Below are positions 34,732 through 44,460 of a DNA stretch of 64,000 nt, piece after piece (positions within the stretch are counted from its first letter, which is position 1; each line of letters starts with the position of its first letter). The notes beneath the pieces are model-generated. The model was not told the DNA's origin. It ran no database searches and saw nothing but the letters and a program-made list of their open reading frames with translations. The DNA lies in the NCBI RefSeq assembly GCF_025264665.1, contig NZ_CP073697.1, positions 930,001 to 994,000 of the forward strand, given 5' to 3'. The position numbers and the translations under genes are program-made. The DNA is from Edaphobacter flagellatus. GTDB lineage: Bacteria; Acidobacteriota; Terriglobia; Terriglobales; Acidobacteriaceae.

Positions 34732-37257
34732 ATGTATTCACGCCGGCAATTTCTTAAGCACAGCAGTGCCTCTGCTGCCTTCGCAGCAACTGCCCTCACG
34801 CGCTCCGCGCTCGGATCTTCTTTGGCGAGACTCGCTGCCGATCCCGCTCACCCCGACAATACACAACGCCTCTCTCATGGATGGGAATATCTGCAGGAAA
34901 CCTTGAGTGGCCCGTGGGAGGTATGGCACAGCCAGGAGATCGCCTCCTGGCAGAGCATCGCCATGCCGCACTGCTTCAACGCCTACGATGGTTGCGATCC
35001 CGATACTGCCTGCTACCGAGGCAATGGCTGGTACCGAACGCACCTTCCCATCGCCAATCCGTATCCCAACGGCCGCACATTGCTCCACTTCGAAGGAGCC
35101 GGTCAGGACACCACCATCTACATCGGTGACACCCTCATCGGCAAACACGTCGGCGGCTACGACGAGTTCGTCTTCGATATCACCGAAGCGGTCGCCAAGC
35201 TTCCTCCTCCGCCTCCACCCGATCCTAAAAAGAAAAAATCCGCTGACGGAGTTCCTGTCGCTATCCTCTGCGACAACTCGCGCGATCTCGACCGCATGCC
35301 GTCAGACCTTAGCGACTTCACGCTCTATGGCGGCCTCTATCGCCACGTCAATCTTGTCTATGCCCCAGTTGTTTCGCTGGAGGCTGTGCACATCAAAACA
35401 ACTCTGCCCTCGCCAAAGTCGCCAGCGCAGATTGAAGTCGTCGCCACGCTTTACAACCCCGTCAAGTCGACTGACACCGTAACTCTTACGACAGAAATTC
35501 TGGATACCGCCGGAACCACAGTACACACAGCAAAGCAAACCTTAGCTCCCTGGACGGGCACCAAATCGCTCACAAATTTCTCTCTCCGCTCGCCAAAGTT
35601 ATGGAGCCCTGCAACACCGCATCTCTATCAATGCCGCATAACCCTCAGCACCTCCGGCAGCGAAATCACCTCGCATGAAACCTTCGGAATCCGCCATACG
35701 GAATGGGTCGACCATGGTCCCTTCAAGCTCAACGGGGAACGCCTCTTGCTACGCGGAACCCACCGACACGAAGACCACGCCGGTTACGCAGCGGCCATGC
35801 CCGACGACCTCATCGAGCAGGAGATGCACCTCATCAAAGAATTGGGCGCCAATTTCATCCGCCTCGCGCATTATCAACAGTCCCGCCGCGTCCTTGAGCT
35901 TTGCGACTCGCTCGGCATCCTCGTCTGGGAGGAGATTCCCTGGTGCCGCGGCGGCATCGGCAGCGAAGTCTTTCAGGAGATGGGACGTCGCACACTCCGC
36001 AACATGATTACGCAGCACTATAACCATCCCAGCGTCCTGCTATGGGGACTCGGCAACGAGGACGACTGGCCCACCGAATACCCCGAGGTGAACCAGCAGA
36101 AAATTCGCGCTTACCTTTCTGAACTAAACGACCTCAGCCATCAGCTCGATCCTTCGCGCATGACCACTATTCGCCGTTGCGACTTCGCACGCGATATCCC
36201 CGACGTCTATTCACCATCGATCTGGGCCGGTTGGTACAGCGGCACCTATCCCGAATACCAGAAATCCCTCGAGACACAACGCGAGCGCGTCAAGCATCTC
36301 TTTCACGCTGAGTGGGGAGCCGACAGCCACGCCGGCCGACACTCCGAAAATCCCGACAAGGCTCTCGCCGCAGTCGCCACAGGCCACGGTACCGACGAGC
36401 GCGGCCTCGCTTACCTCAAGTCCGGCGGCGATGCTCGCGTCTCGCGCGACGGTGACTGGTCCGAGACCTATGCCTGCAATCTCTTCGACTGGCACCTCAA
36501 AGTTCAGGACACCCTCGACTGGTTCGCAGGCTCCGCCCAGTGGGTCTTCAAAGACTTCACCACGCCGCTCCGCGTCGATAACCCCGTTCCCCGTATCAAT
36601 CAGAAGGGCCTCATCACACGCGACATGCAGAAGAAAGAAGGCTACTTCGTCTTCCAGTCCTATTGGAGCGAACAGCCCATGGCACACATCTACGGTCACT
36701 CATGGCCCATCCGCTGGGGAGCTGAAGGTGAGCAGAAGATGGTCAAGGTGTACTCCAACTGCGAGACCGCGGAGCTCTTCGTCAATGGCGTCTCCGCTGG
36801 CATCCGCCACCGCAACAGCCAGGACTTCCCTGCAGCCGGCCTGCGCTGGATGACCCCATTTGTCGAAGGTACGAACAAACTCCATGTTGTTGCTAAGCGC
36901 GGTACGACCACCGTTACAGATGAAATTGAATTCATCTATCAGACTAAAGCGTGGAAGCCTCCTGCTGCATTCAAACTCCGCGAGCTTCATCGAGAAGCGG
37001 ATAAAACGATCATCGAGGCTACGCTCCATGATGCGGATGGTACGCTCTGCCTCGATGCACGCAATCGAGTGAGGTTCACTGTCGCTGGAGACGGCAAATT
37101 GATGGACAACATGGGCACACCCGATGGATCACGCGTCGTCGAAGCCGCGAATGGACGCGTCCGAATCGGAGTCCGCCATACCGGCAACGGAGATGTCTCG
37201 GTAGCTGTCAGCAGCAACGGACTACCTACGACAGCGCTCGGTATCAAGCGAACATAG
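34732..37257 (+). CDS. Glycoside hydrolase family 2 protein, Tat-exported
   Basis: About 841 residues from the ATG at 34732, with a twin-arginine signal (SRRQFLKHSSASAAFAA). The GH2 sugar-binding, Ig-like and TIM-barrel domains are in order; the barrel begins near LLRGTHRHEDHAGY. The general acid/base is in WGLGNEDDW and the nucleophile is probably the glutamate in FHAEWGADSH. C-terminal beta domains complete the chain. Members cleave terminal beta-galactosides, glucuronides or mannosides; specificity cannot be read. An insert (about 160-180, PPPPPPDPKKKKS) is unusual. It is expressed from the promoter at 34595-34623, divergent from the ROK regulator. Confidence 0.88.
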   Translation: MYSRRQFLKHSSASAAFAATALTRSALGSSLARLAADPAHPDNTQRLSHGWEYLQETLSGPWEVWHSQEIASWQSIAMPHCFNAYDGCDPDTACYRGNGWYRTHLPIANPYPNGRTLLHFEGAGQDTTIYIGDTLIGKHVGGYDEFVFDITEAVAKLPPPPPPDPKKKKSADGVPVAILCDNSRDLDRMPSDLSDFTLYGGLYRHVNLVYAPVVSLEAVHIKTTLPSPKSPAQIEVVATLYNPVKSTDTVTLTTEILDTAGTTVHTAKQTLAPWTGTKSLTNFSLRSPKLWSPATPHLYQCRITLSTSGSEITSHETFGIRHTEWVDHGPFKLNGERLLLRGTHRHEDHAGYAAAMPDDLIEQEMHLIKELGANFIRLAHYQQSRRVLELCDSLGILVWEEIPWCRGGIGSEVFQEMGRRTLRNMITQHYNHPSVLLWGLGNEDDWPTEYPEVNQQKIRAYLSELNDLSHQLDPSRMTTIRRCDFARDIPDVYSPSIWAGWYSGTYPEYQKSLETQRERVKHLFHAEWGADSHAGRHSENPDKALAAVATGHGTDERGLAYLKSGGDARVSRDGDWSETYACNLFDWHLKVQDTLDWFAGSAQWVFKDFTTPLRVDNPVPRINQKGLITRDMQKKEGYFVFQSYWSEQPMAHIYGHSWPIRWGAEGEQKMVKVYSNCETAELFVNGVSAGIRHRNSQDFPAAGLRWMTPFVEGTNKLHVVAKRGTTTVTDEIEFIYQTKAWKPPAAFKLRELHREADKTIIEATLHDADGTLCLDARNRVRFTVAGDGKLMDNMGTPDGSRVVEAANGRVRIGVRHTGNGDVSVAVSSNGLPTTALGIKRT

Positions 37258-37317
37258 CCAGTAGAAGATGTTTTGAAATTGGCGGCCGCATCCTCTTCTA
37301 ACCACAATTACGTTGCT

Positions 37318-37362
37318 CCTCCCGGAATATCAGCTCATCGATCTCCGGGAGGATTTTCTTTT
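37318..37362 (+). terminator. Rho-independent terminator of the GH2 gene
   Basis: A nine-bp stem CCTCCCGGA / TCCGGGAGG (37318-37326 and 37344-37352) is followed by ATTTTCTTTT. It lies 60 bases after the GH2 stop. Confidence 0.8.
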
Positions 37363-37458
37363 GCACTCACATCTGCACTATTTCATCCGGCCATAGCCTC
37401 ACGTTCAAGTCAGGTATAGTAAGTTTTCCGGCAGTTGTCGTTCTTTGGAGGTAGTTCC

Positions 37459-38991
37459 GTGCGTCTTCGACGTGTACTAACAGCAGCTCTCTCACTCGGT
37501 CTTGCAGCCTGCGCCGCACATGCGCAGGATCTCGCAAGCTTCGAAAAGCGAACCCACGTCAAAGTGCTTCCCAACGGGCTGACGCTTATCGTCTGCGAAC
37601 GCCCCGAAGCCCCGGTCTTCAGCTTCTACACCCTCGTCGATGCAGGCTCTGCCGACGACCCGCTCGGCGACAGCGGCCTCGCTCATATGTTCGAGCACAT
37701 GGCCTTTAAGGGCTCGCAACAGATCGGAACCACAAACTATCCTGCTGAAAAAATTGCGCTCGCCAAGGTCGAGCAGGCCTACGCCGCCTACGACGACGAG
37801 TACCGCAAGCGCGTTGGCCAGGACGCACAAAAACTCGCCTCTCTCAAAAAAGCATTCGAAGACGCACAAGAAGCCGCGCAGAAATACGTCATCCCCAATC
37901 AGTTCTCTGAGATCGCCGAGCAGAATGGCGCTGTCGACATCAACGCCTCCACCGGCGAAGACTCAACACAATACTTCTGGTCCATGCCCTCCAACCGGCT
38001 GGAGCTCTGGGCCTATCTTGAAAGCCAGCGCATCAGTCACCCCGTGCAGCGCGAGTTCTACAAAGAGCGCGACGTCGTCCAGGAGGAGCGCCGCATGCGC
38101 ATCGACTCCTCCCCCGTCGGCCGCATGGTCGAGCAGTTCCTCGCCACTGCTTACGTCGCCCATCCCTATGGCCGCTCCGGCGTAGGCTGGGAGAGCGAAA
38201 TCTCGCAAGTCTCCGCCACCGAAGCCGAAGCCTTCCACAAAAAGTATTACGTCCCCTCGAATATCGTCATCGCAGTCGTCGGCGACCTCAAGGCCTCCGA
38301 AACAATGCCCGTCCTTGAGAAATACTTCGCGCCCATACCAGCCGGCCCTAAGCCCATTCCGATGACAACCGTCGAGCCACCTCAGTTCGCCGAAAAGTCC
38401 GTCGTCATCCGCGAAGCCACGCAGCCCTTTTACATCGAGGGCTACCACCGCCCCGACTACCGCGACCCCGACGACTCCGTCTACGATGCCATCACCGACA
38501 TCTTCTCCAACGGCCGCACCGCGCGCCTCTACCGCTCACTCGTTCGCGATCAGCGCATCGCGGCTACGGCTGAAGGCTTCTCCGGCTTCCCCGGCTATAA
38601 ATTCCCCGGCCTCTTCGCCTTCTACGCCGTTCCGTTGCCCGGCCATACACCCGATGAAATCAGCGCTTCCATCCATAAAGAGCTTGACCGTCTCAAATCC
38701 GAAGACGTCACCGACGACGAGCTCACTCGCTTCAAAACACGCGCCCGCGCCGACCTGCTTCGTGGCCTCGCTGACAACGATGGACTTGCCCACCAGCTCG
38801 CCGAATACCAGACCCGCTACGGCGACTGGCGCCAGCTCTTCCGCGACCTCGACAAGATCAATGCCGTCAGTAAAGCCGACATTCGCCGCGTCGCCAACAA
38901 GATCTTCGTCGAAAGCAACCGCACCAGTGCCCGTATTGAATACGTCGCGCCGCAGAAGCCTTCCAAAGACAGCCAGGGAGGCGCCGAGTGA
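37459..38991 (+). CDS. M16 family zinc peptidase, catalytic partner
   Basis: A 510-residue pitrilysin-type peptidase with a Sec signal (RLRRVLTAALSLGLAACAAHAQ; a possible lipoprotein cysteine at LAAC). The GTG at 37459 has GGAGG seven bases upstream and is preferred to TTG 37435. The inverted zinc motif HMFEH (in GLAHMFEHMAFKGS) with a downstream glutamate region is intact. An insertion of charged helix follows the zinc site (AYDDEYRKRVGQDAQKLASL). The gene overlaps the next M16 gene by four bases, as in heterodimeric M16B pairs. Confidence 0.92.
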   Translation: MRLRRVLTAALSLGLAACAAHAQDLASFEKRTHVKVLPNGLTLIVCERPEAPVFSFYTLVDAGSADDPLGDSGLAHMFEHMAFKGSQQIGTTNYPAEKIALAKVEQAYAAYDDEYRKRVGQDAQKLASLKKAFEDAQEAAQKYVIPNQFSEIAEQNGAVDINASTGEDSTQYFWSMPSNRLELWAYLESQRISHPVQREFYKERDVVQEERRMRIDSSPVGRMVEQFLATAYVAHPYGRSGVGWESEISQVSATEAEAFHKKYYVPSNIVIAVVGDLKASETMPVLEKYFAPIPAGPKPIPMTTVEPPQFAEKSVVIREATQPFYIEGYHRPDYRDPDDSVYDAITDIFSNGRTARLYRSLVRDQRIAATAEGFSGFPGYKFPGLFAFYAVPLPGHTPDEISASIHKELDRLKSEDVTDDELTRFKTRARADLLRGLADNDGLAHQLAEYQTRYGDWRQLFRDLDKINAVSKADIRRVANKIFVESNRTSARIEYVAPQKPSKDSQGGAE

Positions 38992-40496
38992 ACCATCTCA
39001 TGAATCGTTATCAGCTAGCTTTCTCCACTGCACTTATCGCCGCCATCGTGACGCCTTCCATCGCCGCTGCGCAGGCCACCTCAGCAGCACCCGCGAAGCC
39101 CGCCGCAACAGCCAGCGCGCCTGCTCAGCCCTGGAAGAAGATTCCGATTCCACCGCTACACGCCTTCAAGCCTGAGCAGCCCAAGCGCGTCGAGCTCGCG
39201 AACGGCATGGTCATCTTCCTTCAGGAGGACCACGAGCTTCCCTTCATCAACGGCTCCATTCTCATTCGCGGAGGCAGCCGCGATGAGCCCGCCGACAAAG
39301 TTGGACTCGTCTCCATGTACGGCCAGACCTGGCGCACCAGCGGCACCTCGGCTATCAGCGGAGACAAACTCGACGATCAGCTTGAGCTCAAGGCTGCTCG
39401 CATCGAAACCTCCGGCGGCCAGGCCAGCACCTCTCTCCGCTGGTCCAGCTTCAAATCCGACTTCGACTCCGTCTTCGCCTCTGCCGTCGATCTCCTTCTC
39501 CACCCAGCCTTCAAGGCCGACAAACTCGCTCTCGCGAAGCGCCAGCTGGATGCCGGTATCGCACGACAGAACGACGACGCCAGCGGCATCGCCATCCGCG
39601 AAGCCATCAAGCTTGTCTACGGCCCAACCAGCCCTTATGCCCGCAGGCCGCAATACGCAACCATCGCTGCCGTTACGCTCGACGACTTCAAGGCATGGCA
39701 CGATCGTACCGTTGTTCCCAACGGCATGATCCTCTCCGTCTCCGGCGACTTCAATTCCTCCGAGATGGAGCGCAAGCTGCGCGCAGCCTTCGACCCACTT
39801 CCTCGCGGACAGGTCATCGGTGCTGAAAAATTCACGTTCGCCGATCCCACCCCTGGTGTCCGCTTCGCCAATAAGGACGACGTCAACCAGTCCAACGTCC
39901 TCATCGTCGGCCTCGGCACCGAACGCTCCAATCCCGACTACTACGCCCTCAGCGTGATGAACCAGATCTTCTCCGGAGGCTTCGGCTCGCGCGTCGTGCA
40001 GAACGTCCGCACGAAGCTCGGCCTCGCTTACTCCGTCGACGGCAGCTTCGGCGCGTCCTACGACCATCCCGGCATCTTTTACGTCATCGCTGGCACTAAA
40101 AGCTCTTCAACAGTCGCTGCCACCAAGGCGATGCTCGACGAGGTTAACCGCCTCAAGACGGTGCCACCCACCGCGGCAGAGCTTGCCAAGGCCAAAGACC
40201 AGCTGCTGAACTCCTTCATCTTCAACTATGACTCGCCCGAGAAAACGCTCGGCGAGCAGGTAACGCTTGCCTTCTACGGCTACCCTTCCGACTTCCTCGA
40301 AAAATATAAGAGTGCCATCGAACAGGTCACCGCAGCCGACATCTCCCGCGTAGCCAACAAGTACGTCGACCCATCCAAACTGGGAATCGTCGTCGTCGGC
40401 AATCAGCCCGAGATCAAGCCGCCTCTCTCCGAGCTCGGCAAAGTTACCGACCTCGACATCGCCATTCCACCACCACCGGGCAAACCCGGTCAGTAG
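38988..40496 (+). CDS. M16 family peptidase-like subunit without zinc motif
   Basis: A 502-residue exported protein (signal YQLAFSTALIAAIVTPSIAAAQ), homologous to the upstream gene. Where the HxxEH motif should be it reads GLVSMYGQTWRTSGT, so it cannot bind catalytic zinc. The C-terminal M16 half with FGSRVVQNVRTKLGLAYSVD is well conserved. Start is the GTG at 38988 with GGAGG six bases upstream. The pair is expected to form a periplasmic heterodimer in which this partner shapes the chamber. Confidence 0.9.
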   Translation: MNHLMNRYQLAFSTALIAAIVTPSIAAAQATSAAPAKPAATASAPAQPWKKIPIPPLHAFKPEQPKRVELANGMVIFLQEDHELPFINGSILIRGGSRDEPADKVGLVSMYGQTWRTSGTSAISGDKLDDQLELKAARIETSGGQASTSLRWSSFKSDFDSVFASAVDLLLHPAFKADKLALAKRQLDAGIARQNDDASGIAIREAIKLVYGPTSPYARRPQYATIAAVTLDDFKAWHDRTVVPNGMILSVSGDFNSSEMERKLRAAFDPLPRGQVIGAEKFTFADPTPGVRFANKDDVNQSNVLIVGLGTERSNPDYYALSVMNQIFSGGFGSRVVQNVRTKLGLAYSVDGSFGASYDHPGIFYVIAGTKSSSTVAATKAMLDEVNRLKTVPPTAAELAKAKDQLLNSFIFNYDSPEKTLGEQVTLAFYGYPSDFLEKYKSAIEQVTAADISRVANKYVDPSKLGIVVVGNQPEIKPPLSELGKVTDLDIAIPPPPGKPGQ

Positions 40497-40513
40497 AACC
40501 CACCGCTAAGATA

Positions 40514-40561
40514 GCGAGTCAGGAAATGATCGCGTTCCTCGAAACCGCATTTCCTGCTCGC
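40514..40561 (+). terminator. Hairpin after the M16 pair
   Basis: GCGAG..AGGAAATG pairs with CATTTCCT..CTCGC around a roughly 19-base loop, beginning 18 bases after the stop. There is no T-run, so termination efficiency is uncertain. Confidence 0.5.
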
Positions 40562-40719
40562 TGCATCATCATTGGTTCAACTTTCGCAATCTATCCACAA
40601 GCTCCGCTACTCGTAAACTCATACGCTGCAATACATCTCCCGCATTCCCACAAAACACCGCATATTTCCACATAAAAACAGGCTTTTTCCCTCTTGCATT
40701 CACGCCGGATAGGCGTAGA

Positions 40720-41010
40720 TTTCAAACCAACGGAGGAGCAATCCTTCAGAAGGAGAGAGTATAAGAAGGGGTCATCAAGAGGATCGGCAACGAGACTCAC
40801 GCAGCGCTCAGGCAACTGGGATGATGTGGATGGAACCAGACAAGCTCTTGCAGAGGAATGAGGCAGCAGACGCGCACAGGAAGCGCGGGGCAACCCGCAA
40901 GGCCTGAGGAAGTCTGAGGGTTCAGGAGACTGCGATTCGGTGATCCGAACCGGATCTTCGAGAATCGGACAAGCCGGGGGCGATCTTCTCGCAAGAGAGA
41001 TCGCCCCTTC
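40720..41010 (+). ncRNA. Candidate structured RNA, unidentified
   Basis: This is the gene-free 40562-41045 interval. From about 40730 the plus strand is purine-rich and has many short stems: GCGGG-GCAA-CCCGC near 40890, TTCGG-TGAT-CCGAA near 40937. A final strong hairpin spans 40976-41007: GGGGCGATCT / AGATCGCCCC topped by CTC-GCAA-GAG (a GNRA tetraloop). A weak promoter (TTGCAT, 16, TAGATT) lies at 40694-40721. No ORF is credible on either strand. I cannot match a known RNA class; strand is inferred from the purine-rich sense. Confidence 0.4.
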
Positions 41011-41045
41011 GCTATGTCAACATTCGTTTTGTATCTCTACGCCAA

Positions 41046-42767
41046 CTACTTCCATCGCTCCGGCATCCACGTTATCTGGAACGCCGCGCTGGTATCGCTC
41101 TGCGCTCCAGGCTTATAAATCGGAGCCTTCCACCGCTCATACTGCAGCCAGCCGCGCACTTCAAAATCACGTTTGACCCGCTTTACCACCGACACCTGAA
41201 AGCTATTCTGCGTCGTGCCACCAGGAATAAAATCCTTCGCAGCCTTCGCGCCACGATACGAAACCTGCACCTGCTCACTCGGCGAAAGATGATAGGTCAG
41301 CCAGGCCTGCCCGCCCATCGACTCGCGTCCAATCCAATCGCCCAGGATGTAACCCTTATTCGTATATCCCTGCTTCTGGATATACTCCGCGTAAAGAAAT
41401 CCTCCGCCATTACTACGACTTGTTGGAGGATCGGTACTAATTCCCTCAACGCGAAAATCCATCTGCTTCAATCCAGGAAAATGCGATAGATAGATCCCCG
41501 GACGGACAGCAGCCCGCCGCGGAGCACTGATCGGGCTGACATCGTCATGCGCGAACGAATCCGAATACACCGTCAGCCAATTCCGTACAAACGGCAGCCG
41601 ATACGAAAAATCAAAGCTTCCAAAGCGCGCCCCCGGATCGTCTCGCGATTCCTTCTCTTCAAGAGTCACATTCTGAAAGCTGAAGAAGCTTTTCAGAAAG
41701 CTGTGAATCGTAATCGGGACATGTCCCTCGCCGCCCCAGATCACCGACCGCTCAAAGCCCATCTCAAGATTTTCCGTAGGCTTGAAGCTCACTTTCTCCG
41801 CATGAATCCACGGAGCATTCGGTGCCGTATGCCCCTTCAAACTGCCCACAAAAAACTGATATCGGAATGGCCCCGTCACCTTGGAAAGCAGCGGTACGTA
41901 GAGCGGCTCAACGCGGTCGATCTGAAACGCATAGATATTCTCCGCATTGTTGCTCCATGCAAAACTGCCTCCCTGCCCTGGTCCAAGCCAATGATCGCTC
42001 TTGCCAAACGAAATCTCATGGTTCAGCAGCAGGTAGGAGACATTCGCTTCAACGATCCTGAAATCATTCGCCGACGCAATCGGTCCCATAGGAATCGTCG
42101 CTTGGCTGACATTGCTGGAGAAAGGTACCAGATCAATATTCGATAGCTGGTGACTCAAACCAGTCGAATAGCCACTTGTCCCCGGAGCATGCTGATACTC
42201 TCCGCGGAAGTAAAGTGAAAACCTCCCGCTCTGCGCCCGCGCACTCAAACCGGTGACATTGTTGAAGCCCTCCGCATAGGGCCGTCCATAATCGTTGACG
42301 ATCGTCTGCCCAAGATGAAAACTGTCGCGCAGCGGAGTTCCCGCAATGCCCAGCGCACGCGTATACACACTCTCCAACACCGTATGTGGCGTGTGCGGAT
42401 CATTCATCTGATCCACATCAGGCGCCATCTCACGCTCAAGCGCATGAAATATTCCGCACGCCTCGCTGTCGTCATCCGTATTCGAAATTTTGTCCGCCGT
42501 CTCCGTGAGCATGTTCACAATGCTCATCCGCGTCCATGGACGCATCCCCATATACGCCGTATCGATGTATCCAAGCCCCCGCAACCGATCCACCGCCGGA
42601 TAGATCCAGCTATCCACCGGCACATACGTCGATCCCTGCAACGGAACAAAACGGCTCTGGATAACCAGCATATCTTTGCAACCGACGCTCTGTGCCTGGC
42701 ATTCAACAAACGCCGAGCCCAGCAAAGCTGCCGCGCAAACAAGTAAAGAAATTCTCATGGGACGCAT
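41046..42767 (-). CDS. Capsule assembly Wzi family outer-membrane protein
   Basis: About 573 residues from an in-frame ATG near 42767, with a signal peptide (MRISLLVCAAALLGSAFVECQAQ-like, about 4-26). The body is predominantly beta and resembles Wzi, an 18-stranded outer-membrane barrel that anchors capsular polysaccharide. An N-terminal helical segment (VDSWIYPAVDRLRGLGYID) precedes the barrel. Conserved-looking parts are FGKSDHWLGPGQGGSFAWSN, FERSVIWGGEGHVP and the C-terminal aromatic strand ITWMPERWK. No Shine-Dalgarno is evident, so the start is uncertain. No capsule genes are adjacent. Confidence 0.8.
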   Translation of the reverse strand: MRPMRISLLVCAAALLGSAFVECQAQSVGCKDMLVIQSRFVPLQGSTYVPVDSWIYPAVDRLRGLGYIDTAYMGMRPWTRMSIVNMLTETADKISNTDDDSEACGIFHALEREMAPDVDQMNDPHTPHTVLESVYTRALGIAGTPLRDSFHLGQTIVNDYGRPYAEGFNNVTGLSARAQSGRFSLYFRGEYQHAPGTSGYSTGLSHQLSNIDLVPFSSNVSQATIPMGPIASANDFRIVEANVSYLLLNHEISFGKSDHWLGPGQGGSFAWSNNAENIYAFQIDRVEPLYVPLLSKVTGPFRYQFFVGSLKGHTAPNAPWIHAEKVSFKPTENLEMGFERSVIWGGEGHVPITIHSFLKSFFSFQNVTLEEKESRDDPGARFGSFDFSYRLPFVRNWLTVYSDSFAHDDVSPISAPRRAAVRPGIYLSHFPGLKQMDFRVEGISTDPPTSRSNGGGFLYAEYIQKQGYTNKGYILGDWIGRESMGGQAWLTYHLSPSEQVQVSYRGAKAAKDFIPGGTTQNSFQVSVVKRVKRDFEVRGWLQYERWKAPIYKPGAQSDTSAAFQITWMPERWK

Positions 42768-42921
42768 CAAAAGAAACAGGGACGGCGCTCTCGCACAAGC
42801 ACCTGCTTCAACCGTAACATCGGCCAAACTTCACCCGAGACTATCTTTAGGGCACACTGGATGACGTTCCCTGCACCACCATCCGCCAAAAACAAGCGCC
42901 TGCGTGAGAAGATAACCACAC

Positions 42922-44343
42922 ATGGATACTCCGCAACTCGCCATCGCCATCATGGCCGCCGGCAAAGGCACACGCCTCAAGAGCAAGCGCCCCAAGGTTC
43001 TGCACGAGATCGGTGGACGCGCTCTTCTCCTCCACGTCATTGCTGCTGCTGAGAAAATTGTCCCCGCCAATCGTATCTACTGCATCATCGGCCACGAAGC
43101 CGACAGCGTCCGCGCAGCCGTCGAATCCACCGGCGTTCAGTTCGTCCTTCAACCCGAGCAGCGCGGCACCGGCCACGCCCTGCAGATGGTCAAGGCCTTC
43201 TTCGCACTCTCCGGCCAGCCCATCCCAGAGAACCTCCTCGTCCTTTCCGGCGATGTGCCACTCATCCGTCCCGAGACGATCGCCTCCATCGCCGACGTTC
43301 ACCTCCGCGAACATGCCGCGATGACCATCCTCACCGCCGTTCCCTCCGACCCCACCGGCTACGGCCGCATTCTTCGCGCCAGCCCCGACAAACCCGACGT
43401 CACCGCCATCGTCGAACAAAAATCCCTCAAGCCCGACCAGCTCGCAACACCCGAGATCAACTCCGGCATCTACTGTTTCCGCACCGCTGCGCTTTTCGAC
43501 AAGCTCGACAAGCTCGACACCAACAACGCGCACGGCGAGTTCTACCTCACCGACGTCGCCGGCATGCTCGTCGCCGATGGGCAGCGCGTCGTTGCCGTCA
43601 AAGCCGACTCCGTCGATGAAGTCCTCGGCGCTAACACCATCGCCGAGATGATGCACCTCGACGCAGCCATGCGCCTCGCCACCGCACGACGCCTCATGGC
43701 CTCCGGCGTCACCATCTTCCGCCCCGACACCTGCGTCATCGACTCCGAGGTCGAAGTCGGCGCCGATACCATCCTCGAGCCCTTCGTCCAGCTCCTCGGC
43801 AAAACCCGCATCGGCTCCGACTGCCGCATCCGCTCCTACTCCGTCATTCAGAACTCCTCCATCGGCGACAACGTCACCATCCGCAACGGCTGCATCATGG
43901 ACTCCTCCACCATCGCCAATGCCGCCATCATCGGCCCCTACTCGCATCTCCGCCCCGACAGCCGCATCGGCGAAGCCGCCCATGTCGGCAACTTCGTCGA
44001 AACCAAAAAAGTCACCCTCGGCGCAGGCTCCAAAGCAAATCATCTCAACTACCTTGGCGACGCCGTCATCGGCTCCAACGTCAACGTCGGTGCAGGAGCC
44101 ATCACCTGCAACTACGACGGCGTCAACAAACACCAGACCACCATCGGCGACAACGTCTTCGTCGGCTCCGACTCCACACTCGTCGCACCCGTCACCATCG
44201 AATCCGGCGCCTACATCGCAGCGGGCAGTTCCATCACGGAAGATGTTCCCTCCGGTGCTCTCGCCCTCGGACGCGCACGTCAGGTCACCAAGCCCGGCTG
44301 GGTCGCCGCCAAAAAAGCAAAGCAGAATACCGCAAAAAAATAG
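42922..44343 (+). CDS. glmU: Bifunctional UDP-GlcNAc pyrophosphorylase / glucosamine-1-phosphate N-acetyltransferase
   Basis: A 473-residue cytoplasmic enzyme making UDP-GlcNAc. The N-terminal uridyltransferase domain (about 1-230) has AIMAAGKGTRLKSKRPKVLH (about 9-28) and LSGDVPLI. The C-terminal left-handed beta-helix (about 255-450) has many hexapeptide turns and the acetyltransferase segment NYLGDAVIGSNVNVGAGA with TCNYDGVNKHQT. Length is canonical. The tail ends in a lysine-rich stretch. The ATG follows a weak site 18 bases after a TGA-rich leader. Confidence 0.96.
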   Translation: MDTPQLAIAIMAAGKGTRLKSKRPKVLHEIGGRALLLHVIAAAEKIVPANRIYCIIGHEADSVRAAVESTGVQFVLQPEQRGTGHALQMVKAFFALSGQPIPENLLVLSGDVPLIRPETIASIADVHLREHAAMTILTAVPSDPTGYGRILRASPDKPDVTAIVEQKSLKPDQLATPEINSGIYCFRTAALFDKLDKLDTNNAHGEFYLTDVAGMLVADGQRVVAVKADSVDEVLGANTIAEMMHLDAAMRLATARRLMASGVTIFRPDTCVIDSEVEVGADTILEPFVQLLGKTRIGSDCRIRSYSVIQNSSIGDNVTIRNGCIMDSSTIANAAIIGPYSHLRPDSRIGEAAHVGNFVETKKVTLGAGSKANHLNYLGDAVIGSNVNVGAGAITCNYDGVNKHQTTIGDNVFVGSDSTLVAPVTIESGAYIAAGSSITEDVPSGALALGRARQVTKPGWVAAKKAKQNTAKK

Positions 44344-44460
44344 CCACGCATTTGTCAGTGCATCACAGCCACTCGGCAGAGTTCTCTAAAGCCTCCCCAC
44401 GCCCGTGTCGATAACTCTCTAAGAATCGAGCGCAACGGCGCCGGAGGGCCACTCAATCGC

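Noticed and set aside
40591..40893. 100-codon minus-strand ORF in the interval after the M16 genes
   Set aside because: Cys/Ser/Arg-rich, no start signal, and the region shows RNA-like secondary structure instead.
42847..44133. 428-codon minus-strand ORF opposite glmU
   Set aside because: Repetitive Gly/Asp/Val composition mirrors hexapeptide-repeat DNA of glmU; not a gene.
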